Positions 8,377 to 15,249 of a stretch of 42,095 nucleotides of DNA are shown here, piece by piece. Within the stretch, counting starts at the first letter, position 1; each line of letters begins with the position of its first letter. The notes beneath the pieces are model-generated. The model was not told the DNA's origin. It saw nothing but the letters and a program-made list of their open reading frames with translations, and searched no databases. A program made the position numbers and the translations under genes. The DNA lies in NCBI GenBank assembly GCA_016871535.1, contig VHCZ01000023.1, positions 1 to 42,095 of the forward strand, read 5' to 3'. The stretch comes from Verrucomicrobiota bacterium. Lineage in GTDB: Bacteria > Verrucomicrobiota > Verrucomicrobiia > Limisphaerales > SIBE01.

Positions 8377-9810
8377 TCAGACGTTTTCCGGAACGACGAA
8401 CGGCGGACGGTAGTTGTCCTTCAACAATTTGTCGGCTTCAGGATTGTCGATGAACCGCTCGGTTTTGCCGTTCATCCGCAAGAAGGCCCCCAACGAAGCT
8501 CGGGTCTTTTTCAGATCGACGCCATTCGCCGCCAGGTGCTCTTCCATCCGGCCCAGGGTTTCCACGGCGGCTTTGTCCGCCTTGAGCGCCTCGCGGATTT
8601 CCTCCGGGTTCGCCTCTTTGCCCAGGCGATAAGAGATGTTCGAGGTGTGGCAAAGCGCGCTGGAAAGGTGGCCTTCCAGGATGTCCGCGTTGAGATCCGA
8701 AACTTTGCGGCTGCGGACGGCCTTGATGAAATTCTCAAAGTGTCCTTCTTCGCCGCGCCCCATGAAACTGCGGATGACCTGCCCGTCGTTGTCATAAACC
8801 GACGTGCCCGCCAGGTAGCCGCCTTCGCATTCGATCACGTGCCCGACGCTTTGCGTGCGGTATTTGTCCATCTCGCGTTTCCCGGTGCCGGCGGGCAAAC
8901 CGCGGACCTCGAAGATCAGCAGCGCATCGCCATAATCGTGCACGGCAAATTGCGTATTCGGCGTTTCGCCATCATCGGCGTAACCGAGCCGGCCGCCAAC
9001 ACTAAGGATCTTCGGCGAAAGCTCCGGCTTGTTCAGCGCCCAGCGGCAAATGTCCATCTGATGGATGCCCTGATTGCCAATGTCGCCGTTGCCCGTGGCC
9101 CAGACCCAGTGCCAGTCATAGTGCAGGCGGCTGCGCATCAGCGGACCGTTCGGCGCGGGACCGCACCACAGATCGTAATTCACCGAAGGCGGAATCGGCT
9201 GCGGGCCCTCGACTTTCCCGATGCTCGGACGAGGCTTGTAGCAAAGCCCGCGGGCAATCTTGATCTTGCCGATATTGCCCGCGCGCACCCAATCGAGCGC
9301 TTCGCGCAACCCGGCGTTCGAGCGACTTTGCGTGCCGGCCTGGACGATGCGCTTGTATTTGCGAGCCGCCTCGACGGCCTTCCGGCCTTCCCAGACGCAG
9401 TGCGAGATGGGTTTTTCCACATAGACGTCTTTGCCGGCCTGGCACGCCCAGATCGTGATCAAGCCATGCCAATGATTCGGCGTGGCGGTGCTGATAACGT
9501 CGATGTTCTTGCTTTCGAGCAGGCGGCGGACATCGATGTGGGCTTCGATGGTCTGGCCTTTCTTTTGCAGACGTTGCGCGGAGGCGTCCAATACTTTGCT
9601 GTCCACGTCGCAAAGCCCGGTCAGGCGCACGCCCGGAATATTGGAGAACCCGCTGATATGACTGCCTCCCCGCCCATTGAAGCCAACGACCGCCACGCGG
9701 ATGTCTTCGTTTGCGCCCAGGACATTATTCCACGAACGCGCCGAAAGGCTCAGGGCGCCGGTGGTGATGAGGGAGGATTTGATGAAACGACGACGAGACA
9801 GTGTTTTCAT
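8377..9810 (-). CDS. Tat-exported Gfo/Idh/MocA oxidoreductase 1
   Basis: A 477-residue NAD(P)-dependent sugar or cyclitol dehydrogenase-like protein. The chosen ATG at 9810 has GGAG seven bases upstream (CTGGAGATAATCAA) and starts a twin-arginine signal (LSRRRFIKSS..). An upstream in-frame extension to 9894 reads into repeat DNA and is rejected. The Rossmann turn is VAVVGFNGRGGSH near residue 40, and the conserved EKP of the substrate/cofactor cleft appears in VEKPISH. The C-terminal half is the usual alpha/beta domain (NYDLWCGPAP, DWHWVWATGNGDIGNQGIHQMD). With Tat export the nucleotide would have to travel bound. Its paralogue lies at 10072-11520. Confidence 0.9.
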   Translation of the reverse strand: MKTLSRRRFIKSSLITTGALSLSARSWNNVLGANEDIRVAVVGFNGRGGSHISGFSNIPGVRLTGLCDVDSKVLDASAQRLQKKGQTIEAHIDVRRLLESKNIDVISTATPNHWHGLITIWACQAGKDVYVEKPISHCVWEGRKAVEAARKYKRIVQAGTQSRSNAGLREALDWVRAGNIGKIKIARGLCYKPRPSIGKVEGPQPIPPSVNYDLWCGPAPNGPLMRSRLHYDWHWVWATGNGDIGNQGIHQMDICRWALNKPELSPKILSVGGRLGYADDGETPNTQFAVHDYGDALLIFEVRGLPAGTGKREMDKYRTQSVGHVIECEGGYLAGTSVYDNDGQVIRSFMGRGEEGHFENFIKAVRSRKVSDLNADILEGHLSSALCHTSNISYRLGKEANPEEIREALKADKAAVETLGRMEEHLAANGVDLKKTRASLGAFLRMNGKTERFIDNPEADKLLKDNYRPPFVVPENV

Positions 9811-9886
9811 TTGATTATCTCCAGGTTTGTGTTTTCGGATCAGGCTCAGAAACTTGGTTCCGCTGCGTTTGGATTGAGCAACCTTT

Positions 9887-10022
9887 CCCCTCACCCTGGC
9901 CCTCTCCCCAAGGAGAGGGAATCCCGATCTCCACGCCTCGCAGAATGCCAGCGGGCTTCTTCTGCGCCACCGCGCAATTCGATACCCCCTCTCCCCAAGG
10001 GAGAGGGTTGGGGTGAGGGGAA
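9887..10022. repeat. CTCTCCC-type MITE-like element, copy 3
   Basis: The best-formed copy. The left end CCCCTCACCCTGGCCCTCTC is the inverted equivalent of the right end GAGAGGGTTGGGGTGAGGGG. Each end also folds on itself (CCCTCTCCCC-AAGG-GAGAGGG). The middle, about 60 bp, has no coding content. It sits between the two tandem oxidoreductase genes. Confidence 0.75.
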
Positions 10023-10071
10023 CGAGACGCCCGATGGAGAACGCGCAATCATTCGTGAGGGCGACGCTCGG

Positions 10072-11520
10072 CTAAACGATTTCAGGCACAACGTAAGGCC
10101 GGCGATAGTGGCGCGTGAGCAGGGCGTCGGCTTCCCGGCTGTTGGTGAATCGCTCCGCCTTCGGGTCCATGGTCAAGAACTCGCCGAAGGTGAGTTTGTC
10201 GTGATTGAGATCCACCTCGTTCGCCTTGAGGTGCTCGACCATTCGGCCAAATGTTTCCAGCGCGGCGCTGTTGCTTTTGAGTTTCTCGCGGACTTCGTCC
10301 GGGGATTTCTTGGCTCCCAGCCGATAGGACACGTTGCCGGTGTGGCAAAGCGAGCTCGACAAGTAGCCTTCGAGGATATCGGCGTTCAAATCAGTGTGCT
10401 TCCGGGAGCGGCACGCTTTGATGAAGTTGTCGTAGTGGTCGGTCGAGCCGCTCCACCGTTTGATTTCTTTGCCGTCCTTGTCGTAAGCAATCGCGCTGTT
10501 GTAATTCGGACTCACGACATAACCGCCTTCGTAGTGCACGATCGCCGCCACCCGCCCGCCCATGAACGTGTCCATGTTCCTGGAACCGCTCTTTTCCGGC
10601 AAACCGCGCACCTCGAAAATCAGCGGCGCCTTCGGGTAATCATGGAATACGACCTGAGTATTCGGCGTCTCCGCGTCGTCCTGGTAACCGAGCCGGCCGC
10701 CAAAACTGAAAACGCGCGGGGACAATTCCGACACGCCAAGGAACCAGCGGGCGCGGTCCATTTCGTGAATGCCCTGGTTGCCGAGATCGCCGCAGCCGTA
10801 GGCCCAAAACCAATGCCAGTCGTAGTGCAGGCGCTTGCGCCGGAGCGGATCGACGGGCGCCGGGCCGCACCAGAGATCGTAATTGATTTCGTCCGGTATT
10901 GTCTGCGGGCCTTCGGTTTTTCCGATGCTCCCACGTGGCTTGTAACAGAGACCGCGAGCCACAAGGATTTTGCCCAGGTTCCCGGCTTGAACCCAATCGA
11001 CTGCCTCTCGGATACCGTGGCTGGACCGGCTCTGCGTGCCGGTTTGGACGATCTTTTGATACTTGCGCGCCGCCTGCACCATCTGGCGGCCTTCCCAAAC
11101 ATTATGGCAAACGGGTTTCTCGACGTACACGTCTTTGCCCGCCTGCACAGCCCAGATCGTCGCCAGCGCGTGCCAGTGGTTCGGCGTCGCCGTCGTGATG
11201 ACATCAATATCTTTTCGCTCGAGCAATTTCCGGATGTCTGTGAATCCGTCGGCCACGTTGCCTTCCTTGTTGAGCGAACCCAGCCCTCGGCTCAGAACAG
11301 TTTGGTCCACGTCGCACAGCGCAACGATGCGAACCTGCTTGTCCTTCAGCTTACGCATGCCGTTGATGTGGTCCCCGCCGCGCCCGCCAAAGCCGACCAC
11401 GGCCACGCGAATGGTTTCGCTGGAACCGGGGACTTGAGACCAGGAACGGGCGGAAAAACTGAGCGTGGTGGCGGTGAACAGGGAACTTTTCAGGAAGGAG
11501 CGACGCGTAAGATGTTTCAT
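10072..11520 (-). CDS. Tat-exported Gfo/Idh/MocA oxidoreductase 2
   Basis: A 482-residue paralogue of the downstream oxidoreductase, closely similar throughout (for example VAVVGFGGRGGDH, VEKPVCHNVWEGRQMV, TGTQSRSSHGIREAVDW, NYDLWCGPAPVDPLRR). It begins with a twin-arginine signal (LTRRSFLKSS). ATG at 11520 is preferred; a TTG nine bases upstream is possible, and neither has a strong Shine-Dalgarno. Tandem copies separated by a mobile-type repeat suggest duplication followed by divergence, perhaps towards different sugars or a forward/reverse pair. Which hydroxyl is oxidised cannot be read from the sequence. Confidence 0.9.
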   Translation of the reverse strand: MKHLTRRSFLKSSLFTATTLSFSARSWSQVPGSSETIRVAVVGFGGRGGDHINGMRKLKDKQVRIVALCDVDQTVLSRGLGSLNKEGNVADGFTDIRKLLERKDIDVITTATPNHWHALATIWAVQAGKDVYVEKPVCHNVWEGRQMVQAARKYQKIVQTGTQSRSSHGIREAVDWVQAGNLGKILVARGLCYKPRGSIGKTEGPQTIPDEINYDLWCGPAPVDPLRRKRLHYDWHWFWAYGCGDLGNQGIHEMDRARWFLGVSELSPRVFSFGGRLGYQDDAETPNTQVVFHDYPKAPLIFEVRGLPEKSGSRNMDTFMGGRVAAIVHYEGGYVVSPNYNSAIAYDKDGKEIKRWSGSTDHYDNFIKACRSRKHTDLNADILEGYLSSSLCHTGNVSYRLGAKKSPDEVREKLKSNSAALETFGRMVEHLKANEVDLNHDKLTFGEFLTMDPKAERFTNSREADALLTRHYRRPYVVPEIV

Positions 11521-11579
11521 GGTTTTCAATTTGGTTCGTAGTTAATGGACGACTGACGAATTAAATTCATTGCTTCAAA

Positions 11580-11702
11580 GTAGGGCAGGCTTCCAGCCTG
11601 CCCAGAAATTCAATCCAGATGAACCGTTGCAACAATCTGCTTCATGAACCAAAATCGATTGGCTTCTGCGGAAGCGAGAAGGAGGCAGGATGCCTGCCCT
11701 AC
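11580..11702. repeat. Inverted pair of GTAG palindromes (BIME-like)
   Basis: Plus-strand unit: GTAG (11580-11583) runs into the palindrome GGCAGGCTTCCAGCCTGCC (11584-11602). Inverted unit: GGCAGGATGCCTGCC (11684-11698), then CTAC (11699-11702). A roughly 80-bp spacer lies between them. A GTAG tetranucleotide 5' of an imperfect hairpin is the hallmark of REP sequences recognised by RAYT (TnpA-REP) proteins. The right unit contributes the TAG stop codon of the PmoA-family gene. Confidence 0.8.
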
Positions 11703-12736
11703 TTTTGGGCGACCTTCGTTCGCGCGTATTCCTCGTACTGTTCGGCAACTTTCCCGTGCTTCTCGTCGCCTTCGTGGAAGTAGATGCGATACCGGAACGT
11801 CACGCTCTGGCCTTCCGGAAGAACCAGGTTGCCGGCCTTTCTGTCGGGCAGACTCTCGAAATCGTGGCGGCCAAAGGCATTCGCGGCAAATAATCCGTAA
11901 TCGCGCACGTGCCACCAGGTCGGATGCCGCGGATTCTGTGGGTGATCGAAGATGGCGACGCCGACCACCTTGCCATCGACCGGCCCATAGTAATCGCACC
12001 ACTTGGCGCGTTTGCCCCAGGTCTGGCCGTCGCGCACGCCTTCGCTGTTGACGATGCGGCCTTCGCCAGGACGGCTTTTCTTTTCACCTTTGGCCGGCGG
12101 TTTCGTCAGGCGCATCGACTCGTTCAGACGGAGTGCCATCGTCCCCTCCTTCGTGTCACCAAACGTCACGTCGCTCTCAGAGGCGTGAATCGTCACCTCG
12201 AAGTCCATCATCCGGTCGTGAGCGCGATTGTAGATCCGCATCGTGCGATCTTCAGTGCAAACCATTTTTCCATCGACCGCGACCAGTTTGTTTTGAGTCC
12301 GGATCACACCCACATCCTGCCCGGATTTGATTTCCGTAAAAGCAACATGAACGGTCTTGCCTGACTTGGCGCTCTCGGCCCAGAAGTCATGGCCATTGAT
12401 GTCGCCGTGAGCGTACCAAAGAGAGCGGTGATGCGGATGATCGTGCGCTTCGCCTTCAACATCCTTCATTGGCCAATTGCGCGTCATGGGCACGCCACCG
12501 GGGCCGATCACAGGATAAAAAAACGGCCTGGACACTTCTTTGCCGCCATACGCTTTGGAGTGGTATTCGGAGAAGAGCTGGCCGCCGACTTTGATGACGA
12601 GCTTGCCGTCCTGCTCCGTGATCTGGACGCCTCCCGGTTTGCTTTCCGCCGCGTTGGCTCCGACAGCACCCACACCTGCCAGAAGCGAAATGACAAAGGC
12701 AATTGAAGGACGATGGAATTTGGCCAGTGGTTTCAT
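11699..12736 (-). CDS. PmoA-family exported protein
   Basis: A 345-residue protein of the PmoA family (methane oxygenase PmoA, PF14100), which despite its name is a family of unknown function common in verrucomicrobia and planctomycetes. A signal peptide (residues 1-29, cleavage near ANAAES) predicts export. Family blocks: FFYPVIGPGGVPMTRNWP, DHPHHRSLWYAHGDINGHDFW, and the C-terminal VAIFDHPQNPRHPTWWHVRDYGLFAANAFG. The conserved His-rich DHPHHRS resembles a metal or sugar-binding site, but that is inference. It follows the oxidoreductase pair on the same strand and may belong to the same sugar locus. The last three codons are A-Q-K, and the TAG stop lies in a REP-like hairpin, so the native C-terminus may have been altered. 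Confidence 0.85.
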   Translation of the reverse strand: MKPLAKFHRPSIAFVISLLAGVGAVGANAAESKPGGVQITEQDGKLVIKVGGQLFSEYHSKAYGGKEVSRPFFYPVIGPGGVPMTRNWPMKDVEGEAHDHPHHRSLWYAHGDINGHDFWAESAKSGKTVHVAFTEIKSGQDVGVIRTQNKLVAVDGKMVCTEDRTMRIYNRAHDRMMDFEVTIHASESDVTFGDTKEGTMALRLNESMRLTKPPAKGEKKSRPGEGRIVNSEGVRDGQTWGKRAKWCDYYGPVDGKVVGVAIFDHPQNPRHPTWWHVRDYGLFAANAFGRHDFESLPDRKAGNLVLPEGQSVTFRYRIYFHEGDEKHGKVAEQYEEYARTKVAQK

Positions 12737-12805
12737 GATGGAGATCGTATCGCCGCCCCAAATTCGCGGTCAATGGGAAATCGAACACTGAGTCGCGGCA
12801 ATTAC

Positions 12806-13159
12806 TCATTTCCGTAGCCCATTGGGAATCGCCAGTGCGATCGATTCATCGACCGGGTCGGACTCGGTTTCAATCAAGTAGGCCGCGCCGGGATCGCACG
12901 TCACCGTTTTGCTTTTGGGCTGCGCATTCTCGGCCCAGGTGTGCGTTACCGTGATCGGTGCGGCGGCTCTCGGCCGGTCATCCAGGCAATGGGCGTAAAT
13001 GCGGATGTTGTTCAAGCCGGGATCGCCAACGTATCGGACGAAAACCGTGGCGGCGCGCTTGTCCAGCATTACTTCCCGATCCACGTTGAAGTGCCAGTGA
13101 TCCTGATCCTCGGGGATTTGCGCGCGGTAGATTTGTTGAAAATGTTCCGGGGTTTCCAT
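12806..13159 (-). CDS. Short unrecognised protein, possibly truncated
   Basis: A 117-residue reading frame (ATG at 13159) with regular beta-strand-like content (FVRYVGDPGLNNIRIYAHC, APITVTHTWAENAQ, KTVTCDPGAAYLIETESD). It has no signal peptide and no motif I can name. The strand pattern resembles a beta-sandwich from the end of a larger exported enzyme. Its 5' end lies directly against a palindromic repeat array starting near 13165, so the upstream part may have been lost. Codon use looks like the neighbours. Coding is plausible; function unknown. Confidence 0.5.
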   Translation of the reverse strand: METPEHFQQIYRAQIPEDQDHWHFNVDREVMLDKRAATVFVRYVGDPGLNNIRIYAHCLDDRPRAAAPITVTHTWAENAQPKSKTVTCDPGAAYLIETESDPVDESIALAIPNGLRK

Positions 13160-13164
13160 CTTCA

Positions 13165-13295
13165 AACGCAGATTTGTAATCTGCCGTATCGCGGAATTGT
13201 ATTCCGCAGGGGCTCGACAAGTTCGAGGGCTCTGGAACTCGCCGAAGCACCGCCGATTGCAAATCGGCGATACGGCAGGTCCAACTCTGCGCTAC
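13165..13295. repeat. Multi-hairpin BIME-like array 1
   Basis: Consecutive small palindromes: GCAGATTTGTAATCTGC (13168-13184), GCGGAATTGTATTCCGC (13191-13207), CTCGACAAGTTCGAG (13213-13227), GCCGATTGCAAATCGGC (13252-13268), and an imperfect GCAGGTCCAACTCTGC (13275-13290) ending in CTAC (13292-13295). Hairpins are joined by GTATC or GATAC linkers. The same plan with different stem sequences is seen at 26069-26202. The stems change while pairing is kept. Confidence 0.85.
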
Positions 13296-13319
13296 GGGGA
13301 AATGGACCTTCGCGACGGT

Positions 13320-14783
13320 TTACGCGATCGCCTTCTTGATCACCTCACCCGCCACATCCGTCAGCCGTTCGTCGCGGCCATTGTGGCGGAAAGTCAGGCG
13401 CGTGTGATCGAGTCCGAGCAGGTGCAAGAGAGTGGCGTGAATGTCGTGAACGTGAGTTTTCTCCTGCTCGGCGCGCAGGCCTACGGCATCGGTCGCGCCG
13501 ATGACCCGTCCGCCTTTGACGCCGGCGCCGGCCAGCCACATGCAGAAGCCGTGGGGATTATGATCGCGGCCGTCCGAACCCTCACTCATCGGCATCCGGC
13601 CAAATTCTCCGCCCCAGACGACGAGGGTGGAGTCCAGCAGCCCGCGCGACTTCAAATCTTTCAGCAAACCGGCGATGGGCAAATCACTTTGAGCGCAAAG
13701 TTTGGCGTGATTGTCTTCCACAGCGGAATGGCCGTCCCAGCCGTTGGTGTCGCCGCAGTAAAGTTGCACGAACCGCACGCCGCGCTCGATCATGCGCCGC
13801 GCCAGCAGGCAGCGGAGGCCAAATTCGGCGGTCGTTTTGTTGTCCAGGCCGTAAAGTTTCTTCGTGGCTTCGCTCTCACTCGAAACATTGACGACGTCCG
13901 GCGCGTGGGCCTGCATGCGAAACGCCAGTTCGTACGCCGAAATGCGCGCCGCTAACTCCGATTGCTCTTCCCCGGCCCTCAGGTCTTCGCGGTTGAGCCG
14001 GTTGATGAAATCGACCGTGGCTTGCTGCTGTGCCGCGCTGATTCCTTTCGGGGTATTGAGGTGCAGAATAGGCGATTCGCCGCCGCGCAAAATCGTGCCT
14101 TGATAAACGGCGGGCATGTAGCCGTTGCCCCAGGCGGGCGCGCCGCCTTTGACCCACCCGCTCGGATCGGGCATGACCACAAACGCGGGCATGTTCTGAT
14201 TTTCAGTGCCCAATCCATAAGTCGCCCACGCGCCCAGGCTCGGTCGCCCCATCAGAATCGATCCCGTGTTCATCAAATAGACAGACTCCGGATGCGTGAC
14301 GCTGTCGCCATAGCAACCGCGCAAGAGGCAAATGTCATCCACGCAGCCGGCGATGTGGGGCAGAAAATCCGAGACATCCATTCCGCATTGGCCGTGCTTT
14401 CGGAACGGACGAACCGGCGCCATGAGTTTGTTCTTCGCCACCGCGCGGCGCGTCTTGAACGTGCCGAACGATTCCGGAATCGGCTGGCCCGCGAGGCGAA
14501 TCAAGTCCGGCTTCAGGTCGAACAAATCGACCTGGCTCGGCCCGCCGGACATGAACAGAAAAATGACGCTCTTGGCTTTGGTCGGGAAATGCGGCGGCTT
14601 AGGGAGCAAAGGATTGACCGGCGTTACGCGGCCCGCCGGCGTGTCGCCTGCCAGCAAACCGTCGGCATCCAGCAAGGAAGTCAGCGCCAGCATCCCGAAT
14701 CCGCAGCCGCTGCGCCGCAGGAATTCGCGGCGTGAGGTGGGCCTGGTTTCGGGTCCGTTCGGTCCCGTGCAATGGCAGCTCAT
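13320..14783 (-). CDS. DUF1501 family Tat-exported protein 1
   Basis: A 487-residue member of DUF1501, related to the sulfatase/alkaline phosphatase superfamily. The ATG at 14783 places a twin-arginine signal (SRREFLRRSG) near residue 20; a longer frame to 14951 reads into the upstream repeat. Characteristic blocks are SVIFLFMSGGPSQVDLFDLKPDL, GGEFGRMPMSEGSDGRDHNPHGF and VHDIHATLLHLLGLDH. The HDIHATLLHLLG block resembles metal-binding ends of sulfatases, but enzymatic activity is unproven. It lies 466 bp downstream of a DUF1549/DUF1553 gene on the same strand, the standard pair for this family. Confidence 0.9.
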   Translation of the reverse strand: MSCHCTGPNGPETRPTSRREFLRRSGCGFGMLALTSLLDADGLLAGDTPAGRVTPVNPLLPKPPHFPTKAKSVIFLFMSGGPSQVDLFDLKPDLIRLAGQPIPESFGTFKTRRAVAKNKLMAPVRPFRKHGQCGMDVSDFLPHIAGCVDDICLLRGCYGDSVTHPESVYLMNTGSILMGRPSLGAWATYGLGTENQNMPAFVVMPDPSGWVKGGAPAWGNGYMPAVYQGTILRGGESPILHLNTPKGISAAQQQATVDFINRLNREDLRAGEEQSELAARISAYELAFRMQAHAPDVVNVSSESEATKKLYGLDNKTTAEFGLRCLLARRMIERGVRFVQLYCGDTNGWDGHSAVEDNHAKLCAQSDLPIAGLLKDLKSRGLLDSTLVVWGGEFGRMPMSEGSDGRDHNPHGFCMWLAGAGVKGGRVIGATDAVGLRAEQEKTHVHDIHATLLHLLGLDHTRLTFRHNGRDERLTDVAGEVIKKAIA

Positions 14784-15249
14784 GGCTTTGAGGAAGAATA
14801 CACCTTTCCGGCGAAGAGAACAGAAGGAAAAATGGTGAGAGCGGTAACGAAAATGAACTGGTTGCGATGGATTGCGCTCGTGTCGGCGCTTCATTAGCAC
14901 TCCGCTCCATACGTGTTTAGCGTGGTAGGGACGGATTCCACTCCGTCCCAAATCAAGCCGCGAGGCAGACCGCCGCCCAGGAAGAGACGATGGATCAACG
15001 GAGGCTCCTGGTTTTTCCGTTGTCCGTCTGTCCCTTCAAGAGACGCCCCAAGGATTAGTCAGGGACCACCAGGGATATTCTCCTTCGTCGCGCCTGAGCC
15101 CAAATGCGATGCAACAAAGTGTATTCTATCCCACGGTCTGATCAGTACACCCCGCTGAAGCGGAGTGTTATTAATAATGAGACGAACCGAAGAGGTAATC
15201 TGTCGTTCCGAGTTCGAGATGGTCCAGGCTGGTTAGGATTCCGGTCTCG
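14784..15249. repeat. Repeat-filled spacer with GTAG palindrome
   Basis: GTAG (14925-14928) precedes GGACGGATTCCACTCCGTCC. The following 110 bp, to about 15058, are close to those after 1726, including GGAGGCTCCTGGTTTTTCC. The inverted partner present at 1840 is degraded here. Part of the stretch 15078-15130 resembles 50-115. The last 100 bases before the DUF1553 stop codon show nothing recognisable. No gene is supported in these 466 bases, although the flanking genes are the two halves of a conserved pair. Confidence 0.7.

Noticed and set aside
8029-11541. 1170-codon open frame on the plus strand
   Set aside because: It covers two Gfo/Idh/MocA genes in antisense and the repeats between them. 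The length reflects high GC content, and no domain is recognisable.
13165-13295. CRISPR array
   Set aside because: The repeats are palindromes of differing sequence without constant direct repeats or spacers of equal length, and no cas gene is present. The Cas4-like remnant at 3911-4224 belongs to the TM0106 nuclease group and is not a cas gene.
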